Assembly: GCA_963721065.1 (NCBI GenBank)
Contig: CAVRHO010000002.1
Coordinates: 1,116,001-1,180,000 of the forward strand
Direction: 5' to 3'
Source: CAWBLP01 sp963721065
Lineage (GTDB): Bacteria > Pseudomonadota > Alphaproteobacteria > Acetobacterales > Acetobacteraceae
Length of the DNA: 64,000 nt
Under the pieces are notes generated by a model, which saw nothing but the letters and a program-made list of their open reading frames with translations, made no database searches and was not told where the DNA came from. Shown here piece after piece: positions 18,740 through 29,957 of the stretch. Position 1 is the first letter of the stretch. Every line of letters begins with the position of its first letter. The translations under genes were made by a program, and so were the position numbers.

Positions 18740-21609
18740 TCACGGCGGCGTGTTGTTGACCCGTGTCGCCGTACCGCGGATGCGCCAGGGCGTCGCGGCT
18801 TTGGCGATCATGTTGCCGTCCAGCAGCCGCAGTCGTTGCGACGGGGTCGTGTAGGACCACACGGTAATTCCGTCGCTGCAATTCTGCACCACATTGCCAC
18901 GTACCTGCAGCATCAGCCCAAGTTGGCCGTAGGCGCGGATACCTTCCGAAAACAGCCGGTCGAGCCCAAGCGCCGCAGCACGGGTGGCGCGCTCGTTCGG
19001 ACGGTCTGCAGTCTCGATGGCAATGTCATTGTCAACGATCCAGGCGCGTTCGGCGTTGCCGAGGTACACGCCGTGGCGCGGGCGGTCGAGCGGAACCACC
19101 GGCAGCCGGATGGTATTGCGTTCCACGCGCACCGAGCGCAGCGGCAGCTTGCTTGACGGTCCCTCGCTGGTCGCGATGCGCACGCCCTGGAGTGCGCCAT
19201 CGATGGCGTTGCCGCTCACGGCGATATCGCCCGCCGAGGAACCCGCAACGACGATGCCGGCATCGATCACCGGCCCGATCACCCGTGTCAGCGTATCGAA
19301 GGTCGCCTGAAAGCCGCTGAAATTGATGCCGTTGGCGACAATCCGGCCGTGACCGGCCCAGAGGCTGCCTGTCAGTTCGCGGATATCCAGCCGGAGCAGG
19401 CGGGACGTCAGCAGCCGGCTGGCGCGGCCCGCATAGGCGCCGGCAAACTCGTTCCAGACACTGGCATTGACCATGTTCAGGGTCAGGAACGTGATGGCGG
19501 TTCGATTGGCAGGAGGCAGGACCAGCGTCTGCTGTCTGAACAGGGTGGCGTCGGCGCGGGTATGCGGCCGCGCAAGTACCCGACCCTCGACCGCATTCGA
19601 GAACAGCAGCCGCCCCATCGAGGCCGAGGTCATGGCGTCGTCGGCCCAGCGCTGGATCGTTCGTGCCTGTGCTTCGCTGCGCGGGCGAATGCGGTTGTCG
19701 TGGATGCGGGCCGTCACTGCGTTCAGCACCAGGATCCCGCCGGCAAGATCGCCCGCGACGATATCGCAGTCGCTGACGACCACATCCCCGCCGCCCCTGT
19801 GCGTACCCGCGCCGGCATCGATCCGCAGGCACGCGGCCTGCCGCCAGCGCGTACCGGCGGCGATCAGCGTGGCGCGTTGCACCCGCACGGCGCCGCACTG
19901 GGCAATATCGACCGCGCCCGTCGTGGTGGTTCCCGCACGGGCCTTCCACGGCGCGCGGTTTTCCCCGCAACCGTCAGGTCCGTCACCTCCACCGAGCGGC
20001 AGTCGCGGAACCGCAGCGCCGTCGTGTCCCCATAGCACCAGACCTTGGTTCCCGGTCCGGCGCCGACCAGGCGAACATGGCCCTTCCCCCGGATCTCCGC
20101 CGATGCGCGCAACGGATAATTGCCCACCGGCAGGCAGACCGTCGCATTGGCGCCCGCGGGAATGCGCGTGAAGACGGTTTCCCAGCCATTGCCCGGATGG
20201 GCGCTGTACGTGCAGTGCTCGCCGCCACGGTTGGCCAGCTCATTGATGGCCGCCTGAACATTGGTCGCGGCAAGGCCGGAGCCGCCGTTGTCGTAGCGGA
20301 CAAGGTCGGCGGTCAGGTCGGTCAGCGGCGCAAAGACCTGGCGCAGATCCGCGGTGACCGAGAAGGCGTTGCCGCTACGGCGCACAAGGGCCAGCGCGGC
20401 ATAGCGGCGCTGGCCGTCGCAGGGGGCGTAGAACCCGACATCGCCTTCGCCGGCGATGGCGACCGTCAGATCGGGCTCCGGATAGGGCGGCCACACGATG
20501 TCGCCGGTTTGCGTGCGGGCGGGAATCGTCCAGGCGGCGCCGCGCTGATAATTGCCGGGCGCGAAGCGGATTTTCACGCCGCGCGACAAGGCAACCCAGG
20601 CGTTGTCCGCCGGAACGGCTTGCGGCGGGCCGGCCCAACGCCGCACGCGGACTGCGGGACCCAGCTCGCTTCCCGCCACGCCGTCGATCGTCAGCGCCGC
20701 GCCCGGCGTACTGGTGATCTTGCCGATCGGTCCCGGCACGCCGGCACGTTGACGGTCACGGCTGATGATCTCGACAACGGCGTCGGTCGGAAACAACGCG
20801 GCCGCGCGCTGGAGCGGCAGGTCGATGGCGAAGCCGGCGCCCTCGGCACGCAGCCCGGCCTCAACACCGCCGTCTTCCGCCCACTTGAATGTCGCCACGC
20901 CCGGCGGGCCGGACTCGTGGATCTCGACAACGAAAAGTCGGTTGACCTGGTCCAGGTAGCCGGCCGTAGCCGGCATCTCGCACGGGCCGGGATCGGTCGC
21001 CTCGTCCTCGGTCTGCACGTCGGCGCAAAGGCCACCGGTGGTGCGCCCCCAGGGCGCAAGGGTCACCGGCTGGTTACGGTCGATGGCGGTGACCAGTGCC
21101 TCGCGGCTCATGCCGATGCCCGCGAGCGGCGTGACGCGCACGGTCCAGTCGGTCACCTCCTGCACGACGGTATCCGCGCCGCCCAGCCCGGGTTCCAGCA
21201 GCAGGGCATAATCCGCTTCCATCGCCGGGCGCGTGCCCGCTTCGATATAGACCAGGCCTTCCGCACCGGCGGGCAGCGCGTCCGTCAGCGCGGGCAGAAT
21301 GCCGGCGGTCACCTGTGCGGCATAGTCCACCGTCGCGGCGTTGTGGCAGTGCAGCCCCTCGACATAAAGACTACCGGCGCCGATCGACAGCGCGCCGGTG
21401 CCGCCGCCGATCGCGAAGCCGGCATCCTCGCGCGGGGCGCCCTGCCGGCCGATGGTATCAACCGCAAGTGTCTCGGCGCGCGCGGCCGTCAGCCCGGCCT
21501 GTGCATTCCAGTCGGCATCGAGCAGTTGGCGGCCCTGCTGCAGCAGGACAGCGCGCGTCGAAAGCCGCTTCGCGCCCTCGCGCGTGTCCCGCGTGAAATC
21601 ACCCCGCAT
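18740..21609 (-). CDS. eCIS-associated DUF6519 / right-handed beta-helix protein (frame broken at about 19963)
   Basis: Last gene of the eCIS operon, about 956 residues once one base is restored. The N-terminus MRGDFTRDTREGAKRLSTRA then QQGRQLLDADWN is the DUF6519 signature. The middle is beta-rich with LVGAGPGTKVW, and the C-terminal third looks like a right-handed parallel beta-helix (repeated IHDNRI, VSGNAIDG, VERNTI, VRGNVVQN). The frame breaks after EVTDLTVAG within GGGGAAAA. Adding one G gives AGENRAPWKARAG and continues to the stop at 18740. Beta-helix proteins at the end of tail operons are candidate fibres or surface-binding appendages. It follows the gpI-like gene by 12 nt. Confidence 0.8.
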
Positions 21610-21621
21610 GGCTTCCCCCGG

Positions 21622-23727
21622 TCAGTTCATCAGTTCAACGCCCGACTGCATCGCGAACGGCGTCCAGTCGGGCAGGTCGCGGGCCAGCAGCATCCGCTTT
21701 CGAGTCGTGCTCTTCATTCGGGTAACGCCCATCTCGAAACCGCCCTCGGCACCCACCAGGATTTCAGGGGGGCTGCTGGGCAGCAGGCAGCCATAGGCGG
21801 CCCGCGCCGGCGACAGGGCGGCAAAATCGGGGCTGCGTGCGGTGTCGGTCGCGTGGTCGGGGTAGCAGCGATACCGTCCGGGCACGATCGCGCCGTGGGG
21901 AAAGGCGGAGTAACGCGCGCACCCTTCCTGCACATGCGCGACGGTCACCGTGACAGTGGCGGGCGAACCGGGCCGGCGGGCGAACAGGCAGTCCGATACC
22001 TCGCCCATCGCGCGCAGATGCACATGGCCGATCGCGGTGGTGCGGTCGGCCGTCACGATGCCGCCCGCCGCGCCGCCCGGGCCAGACAGCGCCAGCCCAT
22101 CCGGCGCTGCCGCATCCACCAGGCAATCCACCAGCGTCAGTCGCGTGGTTTCTTCCATCACGATCGGCCCTAGGATGCAGCGCGTCGCCTCGACCTCGAT
22201 GCCCGCCTGGCGCAGGTCCAGCATGGGGTTGCCCGGCGCTGTCGGTGCACCCGCGGTATCGAGCGACCGTCCCGGCAGCAGCGTGCAATCGATCAGCCGC
22301 AGCTTCACCAGCCCCTCGGTGTCGATCACCAGCGGGCCGCCGACGATTCGCAGGCCGCGCAGCACGAGGATCGAGCCACCACCGCCGGTCACATGCCAGC
22401 CGGCAGCCGACGCGGTCAGGGTCGGCCAGGTTCCGTCGTCGGCGCACAGCCGCACTTGCGTGTCGGGATGAAGCGCCGTGGCACCGGGCAGCGCGGTGAT
22501 GCCGCCGTCCTCGATGCGCACTTCGCTGCGGTCCGTCGCGGCGTCGAGCGCAGCCGCAAGCGCGGTCGCAACGTCGGCACGGGTGTCTGCAAACGGGATT
22601 GCCACCGGCGCCGGATCGGGACCGGGCATCTCCGGCACATCGCTCTCGAACGGTGCCGATGCGGCATAGCCGCCGCCACCGATCTCCACTGCCGAACCAT
22701 AGTGATACATCAGGCGGATGTGTTCCGCTGGCGTGCCGATCATCGCATCGGGCAACCGCAACCGGCCACGCGCCGGATCGATGCGAATGCAACCAAGTTC
22801 GGCCGGGCGCCCATGCCGGTTCCAGCCACCGCCGGGCCTGTCCGAAAGATCGCAGAAGCAGACCGAGTCCAGAGCCTGCAGCACGCCGTCGATCTGCACC
22901 GTGACGCTCTTATCCGTGCCGTAATAGTCGCCCGGGTGGTCAACCGCGTCGATCAGTGGAATCGGTCCGGGAATCTCGGCGAGGCTGAGGCGCGTGGCCT
23001 CCGGCCGATCACGCGCCCGCGCACGCCACAGCGCAATGTCGGCACCCGTTGGCGAAAAGCGGAAATGCCCCGGCAATCCGGCAACTGCGAGCGGCGTCGT
23101 CTCCCCATGACGCAAGGCGCGTGTAGTCCAGCTCCGCACGCCGATATTTGGCACGGCAAAGCGCCCGCCCTCGTTCATCGCGCGCAGTTCGACGCTGTGC
23201 TGGCCGATGAAGTCCGGTAGCTGCGCGCTGCGTCCCGCCGTGCCGTTGAGTGTGGCGGACATCGGTCGGTTGTCTTCGGGAAAGTCCAGATGCAGCGTCG
23301 TCACCACGTGACGGAAATATTCCACCGCCTCGGTCGGCGCGTCCATGATGGCGCCGGCGCGCAGCGCGAGGGCGCGGGCGGTGCCCTTGGCACGGCGCGC
23401 GGCAATCGTCGTGGCGACCTGTCGGCGCGCCAATTCCATGTCGCCGGTATCGACGATGCGCGCGCCAACCAGCGCACCGATATAGGGGATCAGCGAAGCA
23501 GCGCAGGTCTCGATGAACAGGTCGTCGTAGAGATTGTCCGCCTCGGCCTCGAGCATGTCGAAGGTCTGCCCGAGAATGCCCAGCAGGCTGGCCAGCGGTC
23601 CCTCGGGCGTGCCGTCGGGCGCGGGCAGGGGAAAGCCCAGCCGCGCGGCAATCTCGGCGGCGGCCGCTGCGTCCCTGGTGCGGAAGATCTCGGGAAGCAG
23701 ATCGAGCAGGCGCTCTGCGGTTGTCAT
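21622..23727 (-). CDS. Phage tail protein I-like baseplate/tail-fibre-attachment protein of the eCIS
   Basis: 701 residues. The first about 200 (AERLLDLLPEIFRTRDAAAA, LASLLGILGQTFDMLEAEA, YIGALVGARIV, RRQVATTIAARRAKGTARAL) resemble the P2 gpI tail-protein fold, which caps the baseplate wedge and connects to fibres. The remaining 500 residues are beta-rich with repeats typical of passenger/fibre-like domains (LRLIDCTLLPGR, VEATRCILGPIVMEETTRLT) and may be a beta-helix. It overlaps the preceding baseplate gene by 4 nt, supporting coupled translation. Assignment to gpI is by N-terminal pattern and position. Confidence 0.75.
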   Translation of the reverse strand: MTTAERLLDLLPEIFRTRDAAAAAEIAARLGFPLPAPDGTPEGPLASLLGILGQTFDMLEAEADNLYDDLFIETCAASLIPYIGALVGARIVDTGDMELARRQVATTIAARRAKGTARALALRAGAIMDAPTEAVEYFRHVVTTLHLDFPEDNRPMSATLNGTAGRSAQLPDFIGQHSVELRAMNEGGRFAVPNIGVRSWTTRALRHGETTPLAVAGLPGHFRFSPTGADIALWRARARDRPEATRLSLAEIPGPIPLIDAVDHPGDYYGTDKSVTVQIDGVLQALDSVCFCDLSDRPGGGWNRHGRPAELGCIRIDPARGRLRLPDAMIGTPAEHIRLMYHYGSAVEIGGGGYAASAPFESDVPEMPGPDPAPVAIPFADTRADVATALAAALDAATDRSEVRIEDGGITALPGATALHPDTQVRLCADDGTWPTLTASAAGWHVTGGGGSILVLRGLRIVGGPLVIDTEGLVKLRLIDCTLLPGRSLDTAGAPTAPGNPMLDLRQAGIEVEATRCILGPIVMEETTRLTLVDCLVDAAAPDGLALSGPGGAAGGIVTADRTTAIGHVHLRAMGEVSDCLFARRPGSPATVTVTVAHVQEGCARYSAFPHGAIVPGRYRCYPDHATDTARSPDFAALSPARAAYGCLLPSSPPEILVGAEGGFEMGVTRMKSTTRKRMLLARDLPDWTPFAMQSGVELMN

Positions 23728-26301
23728 GCGATGTTCCTGAAGTTGAGCGGGCCGGGATCGAGCGCGAGAAGTTCGGCGCCTTCCGGCATGCCAAGCCGAG
23801 CGACGCGGCGGCCGTTTTTCGGCATGGCAGCGATCAGAACGTCACGGTTGGCTTGTGTATCGCCGCGGTAGAAGGCATCGACGTCGATCCAGTCCACCCC
23901 CTCGACCGCCTGCATCGCTGCGATCACCTCGGACTTCGCGATCGGCTGGCCAAGCGCGCGGGCCGCGAAGCCGAACCGGTCGCGCAGCACTTGTTCGACC
24001 CGGGGGAACACCGCGGTGGCCTGGTAACCCGGGACAAGTGCGATCCCTGCCTCGATGCGGAACCAGGCGGGCCGGAAATGGGCGATGGTCAGGCCAGTGG
24101 CGGTATCGGAAATGCCGGCGATGACGGTGCGCAGCCTGGCAAGGTCGCTGTCCGGCACCAGTGCGCCGTCGATGCCGGCGACGGTGAGGAATACGGAGCG
24201 TCCCGATCCGCTCCAGATCCACGCCGCATGAGCCTTGGCGATACCGGCGAAGCCTGCGGCGAAATCGGCATAGTCGCGCAGGGTGACGATCCGCCCCAGC
24301 GTCAGCACCGAAAGCGGCGCCGCACGCCGCGCATCGTCGGCGGTCTGGCCATCGGCCGCGCCTTCGGGCGGAAGCGGATTGGCCGCCGACCGCACGCCCT
24401 GCGGTTTGTCGGCGAGCAGCGAGAGCTGGCCCGCGTGCACCATGCCCGCCGATCCCAGGCCCTTGCGCCACCTGGCAACGACATTGTTGACGCCGGTCGG
24501 CACGCGACGCCCATTGATGCCATCGCCAAAGCAAACGACGACCGAGCCGTCCTCCTGATAGGACAGGCTGTAAACCCGGTCGAGCGGACCCGCTTCGCGC
24601 AGCGAATCGACCTGCGTCCACAGTACCCCGTCAATCCACACATCCAGCTCGGGCGCGACGCCGGTCTGCGTCTCCGCTGCCACATGAGTTCAGCGGAATC
24701 ACCGGCAGGCGAAAACGCTGGCCGGGTTTCGAAGCGTCGCCGTGACCGATCGGCTGGCCGCCACTCTCGCCGTGCGTCGCCCTGGCAACATTGGCGTTGA
24801 TCCGTACCGTGTCGCGTTTCAGCGCCCAGGGCAGAGCGGTTTCCAGGTCGATCCGCGTCAGCCCGTCCTCCAGCGTGAGCGCCGCGATGATGTGGACGCT
24901 GGTTTCCTGGACGCCCGCCAGATCGTTGCGTTCGCCGGCAACCGCAACGGGTCGGCCTTCGGCGAGCTGAGGGTAATAGGCGTCGAGCAGCAGCGAGGAC
25001 CCTTGAACCGGCTCGGTCACCGGCAGGCGGGTGAGCGGCAGCTTCCCGCTATCCACCAGCACCACCACCTCGGCGGTCGAGATCCGGTCCCAGCTTCGTG
25101 GCAGCGCCGGTGAAAAGCCCACGCGGCTCGCCCGGGAGGTCAGTCGGTAGTGCTGCGCGGTAATGGTGGAAACCGAAGTCACCTCGGCAATGTGCTCCAG
25201 GCCGCCATGGACGAAGGCGATGGCGCTGCCCGGCCGCAGTTCGGCGTAGTCCTGGTCGAGCGTGACGACCGAGCGCGATGGATTCGCCTGATGGACAGTG
25301 GGGACGTGCGAGGTTCCATCATCCGCGGGTGGGGTGTTGTGTCCGAAGAGCGCCGCGCGGGACCGGAAGCGGTAAACACCCGTGTCATCCGGTGACGGTG
25401 CGGGCGGGCGCTCGAACAGGTGCCGGCGCACGAGCCGGGGGTGCACGCGGCGCCGTACCAGGCTCGCCTCGAAGGCTCGCTGGGGGCGCACGACCCGGTC
25501 CACTTCGCTCTCAAAGAAGGCCCGGCTGATGCCGAAGGGCTGCGCAACCAACGGGACCGGCGGCACCAGAGGCTGTGCCAGCAGCATGATCGGGATGAAT
25601 GTGGGCTGCGCGGCATAGTCGATCCGGGTGGTTCGCGCGGTGGTGTCCGCAGCGACCGCCTCCACCCGCTTCAGCGCCCGGTTGGATCCGTCCACCACAA
25701 GGAGCCAGTCACCCCTGCGCACGTCGGTGAGCATCCCATCCGCCAGCAGGCTGTTGGCGGCCTGGACATCGCCGATGCTCTGCACGCGGCTGGTCTGCGG
25801 ACGCATGGCATTGAACCAGGGATGCGCCTCGATTGCCTCGACCGTTTCGAACGGAACCATCTGTTCACCCGGGCCGGGGATCGAGTTGATCCGCACGCCT
25901 TCGGGAATCGGAACCGTGTCAGGCGCGCCCGGCGCATCCTCCAGCGTGAAGGCCATCCAGGTCTCCGCCGCCTTGCCCGGGCGCAGCTCATAGTCGAGCA
26001 GGCGCGCCAGCGCCCGGACCGACCTGCGCTCCAGCGCCGTGCCAAGATATGCCTCATTCGCAATCCGCTCGGCATAGAAGGACAGCACATCCCCCGCGAC
26101 CGCCCAGGCATCCAGCAGCGCCATGGCCGGATCGTCGCTCGCCCGGGTATTGAGATCGACCAGGTAGTGCCGCTCACGCCCGACAGCCTGGCGCATGCCT
26201 TCCAGAAACGTGCCGTAGGTCCCGCAGCGATAGGCGATCTGTGCCAGTCCCGGCGGATTGGCGGGCAGCACGCCCGGCTCCAGCCTGACGTCGCGGCTCA
26301 T
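23724..26301 (-). CDS. Putative baseplate assembly protein (gpJ-like, TIGR02243 type), frame broken at about 24689
   Basis: About 858 residues when one base is removed. N-terminal part: YRCGTYGTFLEGMRQAVGRE, DDPAMALLDAWAVAGDVLSF and YAERIANEAYLGTALERRSV, the hallmark of TIGR02243-type baseplate proteins. C-terminal part: ELDVWIDGVLW, FGDGINGRRVPTGVNNVVAR, LRDYADFA and AVEGVDWIDVDAFY, as in gpJ/Afp11-12. The frame breaks at RLPVIPLN; deleting one A (CTGAACTC to CTGACTC) gives PLTHVAAETQTGVAPELDVW. In the particle it forms part of the baseplate wedge. It has 4-nt overlaps with genes on both sides. Confidence 0.85.
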
Positions 26302-28802
26302 AGCCCGCCCTCCATGGTGAGTTGCACCTTGCCGCGGTCGGGATAGTTCGGGTCGTTGGCGAGGATGGGGATTTCATAGGCACCGAAGCCCATCGTCCCG
26401 GTCGCCAACACGTCGCCGTCGGTTACGGGCCCGCCGCCCTGGCGGGAAAGCCGGGTGATCTCCACATGCCGCACGCCACCCACGCCCTGCGCGGCGGCGA
26501 CCAGGCGCGAAAGCCGGATCGGGTCGCCGAAGCTGAAGCGGTCGGGATGAAACAGGCCCAGCGTGCCGTCGGGCAGCACGGCACCGCTGAAAAGCTGCAA
26601 CAGCCGCTCTTCGACATCGGCACGCGGCATGTCCGGCTGGACGCAGACGCGCATGGCCAGGTCGAGCGGGACCAGCACCGGCTCACGGAATTCGAGCGCG
26701 TGGCCGGCAAGCCGGTAACGCTCCAGATGTGCGCGCAGGTCCGCTTCCAGCTCGGCGTCCAGCGGCGCGCCGCCCTTGATGTCCACCAGCAGCACGATCG
26801 CCTGCCACGACCCGGTCCAACGTCCCACCGCGCGTGCGGCGGCGACCATCGGGTGGTCCTCGAGGAACCGCGCATAGTCCGCTCCGGTGACCGCGCGGCG
26901 CTGTTCCTTGAACATGATCGGCGCGCGCAGGCGGACATTGGCGATCGTTTCCGGCGCGATCCCGCTGGCGGGCAGCGGATTGCGGATCTGTTCGATGTCA
27001 CTCGGCTGCCCCTCGAAGGCCAGCCGGAAGGTGCCGTCGAGCGCGGTGGTGCCGTCGGTCAGCAGGTGGGCGAGCGCTTCGGCGCCGATATCCCCTTCGG
27101 ACCCGTTGCCGACACGGTAGCGCACGGTCATCGGCACGTCGTCTTCCGGCAGACGCCCGGCATGGCCGTCACCGCTGCGCAGGACCGAGGGCGCGCCGGT
27201 TTCCACATCGAGCACGAGATGCGCCTGCCCGGAATCGCTGTCCAACAGGTCCGGAACGATCTGCCAGGGGACCAGCGATCCGTCGCCACCGGTCTGGCTC
27301 GCGAAGATCGCGGGACGGGCCAGCGCGGGGTCCGCGCGCAGCAGGCTGCTGGCAGGGGCATCGTCGGCGAACGGGATTGCCTGCGTCACCGAGCCGTCCG
27401 GCAGCGGAATGACGACGCGGCGGCGGCCGGGACGCCGCAGGGGAAGCACCGTTTCCTCGCCGATGCTCGCGCCGTGATCGACCGGCACGATATTGCCGCG
27501 CGCGACCAGCGTCGGCTGGTCCGGCCCGGGGGCGATGCCGTCGATCACGTCGCTGGTCGTGACGCGCGCGAGCGGCAGGGCGTCGGGCAGCGCATCGGCG
27601 GCGGACCATGTCAGGTGAAGCAGGTCCAGCGGCACCGGATTGCCGCCGTCGTCGCGCTGGCCGACCGGGTCGGTGCCCGTCGTGACGCCGGTCAGGCGCA
27701 CCACGTGGCGGCGCGTGAAATCGGATGCGGCATCGCCCGTGTCGGGTTCGGCGACCTGTTCGATCAGCAGAAGGTCGCCGGCCGCAAGTTCCAGCAGGCG
27801 CCCGGGATCGGCGACCGCCATGCCGGTCGCGCCCCGGGGAAGCGCCGTCAGTGCGCCGATGTAGTCGTGGATGATGATGCGATTGCGCACCGAGGACAGC
27901 GCCCCATCGGCCATCGCCTCATGGATCGTGGCGCCGCCGAGCTGCGCCTGCTGTGCGGCGGGAGTTTCCCGTCCGGCGACGGCGACGCCTTCGCTGCGGG
28001 TCATGAAGCGCGCGCCGGCCTTGACCGTCGCCGTCACGGCCTCCCCTTCGGTGTGCGGTGCACGCATGCGAATATGGACGAAGGTGCGCGCGTTGCACCC
28101 GTCATGCATCGCATAGTCAACCAGCTTCGCATGTCGCTTGGCCGAGGCCCGCAGCCGTGCCGTTTCCAGATAGCTTTCGGTCGCAACCGCGTCCTGCGCA
28201 TAGGCGAGGCGATCCGCGGCGTGGGCGAGCATCTCGACCAGCGTGACCTCCATCGAGGCCTCGCCCGGTTCCTTCCAGCCGGGCATGAGCACCGCCAGCC
28301 GGTCGAGCATGAGGCGACGGAAGCCCTGGTAGTCGCGCGCAAGATAATCGATCGGCGCGGTCGGCAGCGGGTCGGACGAAACCACGGGATCGCGCTGGCA
28401 ATCGAACCCCGCCTCGCATTCCCGGCGAAACCCGAAGACGATTTCCGAAAGCAGCGGATCGAAGCCGGGCAGGGGGGCACCGTCCCGCGCAATGCGCAAG
28501 GTGTAGTCCGAGAAATCACCGCGCCGTTCGACGCCGACATGCAGCACGTTCCCATCGGCACTGACGCCGGTCACCGCCACGCGTGGACGTCGCACGCCGC
28601 CGGTGATGGAAATATCCGCCGCCCGCACATCATCGGGCGCGGCAGGCAGCGGGAACACGCATTCGAGGTCGAGGACCAGCCCGCCAGCGGAGTCGCGGAC
28701 CTCCAGGCTGACGATGCCGTTGGTCTGCGGCCCGCCGCCCTCCGCCGCCCGCCGCAGCAGGTTGACGCGGTTGATCCGCGCTTCGGGCGTCAGCGCAATC
28801 AT
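26298..28802 (-). CDS. Putative baseplate assembly protein (second gpJ-like wedge protein)
   Basis: 834 residues, intact. It contains IDYLARDYQGFRRLMLDRLA, PGEASMEVTLVEMLAHAADR and LAYAQDAVATESYLETARLR, then TGADYARFLEDHPMVAAARA and the wedge-like C-terminus VEITRLSRQGG. It is a distant paralogue of the following 858-residue gene, giving the usual tandem pair of large wedge proteins (Afp11/Afp12 positions). The N-terminal 110 residues are a beta-rich extension. Start at MIALTPEARINRVNLLRR fits a 4-nt overlap with the gp25 gene. Confidence 0.88.
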   Translation of the reverse strand: MIALTPEARINRVNLLRRAAEGGGPQTNGIVSLEVRDSAGGLVLDLECVFPLPAAPDDVRAADISITGGVRRPRVAVTGVSADGNVLHVGVERRGDFSDYTLRIARDGAPLPGFDPLLSEIVFGFRRECEAGFDCQRDPVVSSDPLPTAPIDYLARDYQGFRRLMLDRLAVLMPGWKEPGEASMEVTLVEMLAHAADRLAYAQDAVATESYLETARLRASAKRHAKLVDYAMHDGCNARTFVHIRMRAPHTEGEAVTATVKAGARFMTRSEGVAVAGRETPAAQQAQLGGATIHEAMADGALSSVRNRIIIHDYIGALTALPRGATGMAVADPGRLLELAAGDLLLIEQVAEPDTGDAASDFTRRHVVRLTGVTTGTDPVGQRDDGGNPVPLDLLHLTWSAADALPDALPLARVTTSDVIDGIAPGPDQPTLVARGNIVPVDHGASIGEETVLPLRRPGRRRVVIPLPDGSVTQAIPFADDAPASSLLRADPALARPAIFASQTGGDGSLVPWQIVPDLLDSDSGQAHLVLDVETGAPSVLRSGDGHAGRLPEDDVPMTVRYRVGNGSEGDIGAEALAHLLTDGTTALDGTFRLAFEGQPSDIEQIRNPLPASGIAPETIANVRLRAPIMFKEQRRAVTGADYARFLEDHPMVAAARAVGRWTGSWQAIVLLVDIKGGAPLDAELEADLRAHLERYRLAGHALEFREPVLVPLDLAMRVCVQPDMPRADVEERLLQLFSGAVLPDGTLGLFHPDRFSFGDPIRLSRLVAAAQGVGGVRHVEITRLSRQGGGPVTDGDVLATGTMGFGAYEIPILANDPNYPDRGKVQLTMEGGL

Positions 28803-29158
28803 GCCAGCGGCCTTTCGAAGCTGGCGGATCCGCTCTCTCCGCTTGCGCGCAGGATGTAGGTGAGGTCGAGCGTGACGGTGGAGTCGTACACCGCGACAGA
28901 AAGGTCCTGGATCGCGAGCACGTCCCCCAGCCAGCGCTGCACGGCGCCGCGCACCGTCATGTCGAGTGCCCCGGCGAGTTCCGGCTCTGCCCCGGCAAAC
29001 AGCAGCCGGTTCAGCCCGCAGCCGAACTCGGGCTGGTTCACCCGCTCGCCGGGGGCGGTGAACAGCAGAAGCTCGAGCATGTCGCGCACATGCCCGTCCT
29101 CATCGCGCGTCAGCGTGCGGCCGTGCCGGGGGGTGAAGGGAAACGCCATCCAGCTCAT
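28799..29158 (-). CDS. gp25/GPW-family baseplate wedge protein
   Basis: 119 residues with the gp25 lysozyme-like wedge signature: LTRDEDGHVRDMLELLLFTA then PGERVNQPEFGCGLNRLLFA, and a C-terminal AVQRWLGDVLAIQDLSVAVY. T4 gp25, P2 gpW and Afp9 nucleate sheath assembly on the baseplate. ATG at 29158 (MSWMAFPFTPRHGR) is the natural start and overlaps the PAAR-like gene stop by 4 nt. Confidence 0.92.
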   Translation of the reverse strand: MSWMAFPFTPRHGRTLTRDEDGHVRDMLELLLFTAPGERVNQPEFGCGLNRLLFAGAEPELAGALDMTVRGAVQRWLGDVLAIQDLSVAVYDSTVTLDLTYILRASGESGSASFERPLA

Positions 29159-29463
29159 GTCGCGGTCACCCGCATCTGGCCGGAGACGACCACGCCTGGT
29201 CCGACGCCGACCGGCACCGAGCTCTGGATCAGCACCGGCGTCCCTCCGGCGGTCACCCGCGTGGCCGGCACCGTCCAGGTGAGCACGGTGCAGAACGGCC
29301 CAGAACTGCCTGAGAGCGAACAGCCGGCGACCGCATGCTGGTCGCTCGCCACCGCGACCGGGCTGCCGCTGACGCGGACGCGTATCTGCGTCGGCATGTG
29401 CGTGGCGCTGCCGCCATGGCCGCACATCACGGTGGTTGCGGATGTCACGACAGGCATTGCCAT
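29155..29463 (-). CDS. PAAR-like spike-tip protein
   Basis: 102 residues starting MAMPVVTSATTVMCGHGG, with short beta segments, an early CGHGG and later PFCTVLTW and TPVLIQSSVPVGVGPGVVVS. This is the pattern of PAAR-like (DUF4280-type) tip proteins that sharpen the VgrG/gp5 spike. Two Cys and several His could bind a metal as in PAAR cones. It lies between the OB-fold spike gene and gp25, the Afp10 position. The start overlaps the spike gene stop (TGATG). Family assignment is by pattern and position, not by full-length recognition. Confidence 0.65.
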   Translation of the reverse strand: MAMPVVTSATTVMCGHGGSATHMPTQIRVRVSGSPVAVASDQHAVAGCSLSGSSGPFCTVLTWTVPATRVTAGGTPVLIQSSVPVGVGPGVVVSGQMRVTAT

Positions 29464-29957
29464 CACATCACCTCCAGTGCGCCGCTGTTGACGCTGACCC
29501 TGATGCCCTGCAGTTCGATCTTCGCGCCTGTGCCGCTGTCGATGGTGATCCCCGCCGGTCCCAGGCTGAGCTTCGGGCCGGAGGCGAGCTCGATTTCCAG
29601 CATGGCCGCACCGGGCTGGTCGGTGAGCGTCACCGTCAGGGCGTCGGTCTTGAAGACCTTCATCATTTCCTGGGCGGGGCTGGCAGGCGGGCGGTTCGAC
29701 TGGTCCCAGAACCCGCCCATCCAGACCGGGTCGGCGGGACTGCCCTTTTCGAACATGACCCACACATTCGCGCCCACCGGCGGCAGCGCGAACGGCCCCT
29801 TGTCCGACGCGGCGAAGGCCACGCAGGGATTGGCCCAGGACTGGCGGGATGCGCCGGGAACGTCCGGCACGTCGATCTGCAACCGCCCCAGCATCAGCGG
29901 GTCCAGGTTGGAGACCACGGTGCCGCGATAGATGCCATGGAAGGTTACGCTGCTCAT
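29463..29957 (-). CDS. gp5/VgrG OB-fold spike protein (phage baseplate assembly protein V-like)
   Basis: 164 residues. FHGIYRGTVVSNLDPLMLGR and LQIDVPDVPG open the OB fold. PPVGANVWVMFEKGSPADPV and WMGGFWD are the classical gp5-OB signature. The C-terminal 70 residues (LEIELASGPKLSLGPAGITI) are a short beta-helix-like spike. Together with the gpD-like protein upstream it makes a two-piece VgrG. The PAAR-like tip gene follows immediately. Start at MSSVTFHG overlaps the gpD-like stop by 4 nt. Confidence 0.88.
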   Translation of the reverse strand: MSSVTFHGIYRGTVVSNLDPLMLGRLQIDVPDVPGASRQSWANPCVAFAASDKGPFALPPVGANVWVMFEKGSPADPVWMGGFWDQSNRPPASPAQEMMKVFKTDALTVTLTDQPGAAMLEIELASGPKLSLGPAGITIDSGTGAKIELQGIRVSVNSGALEVM

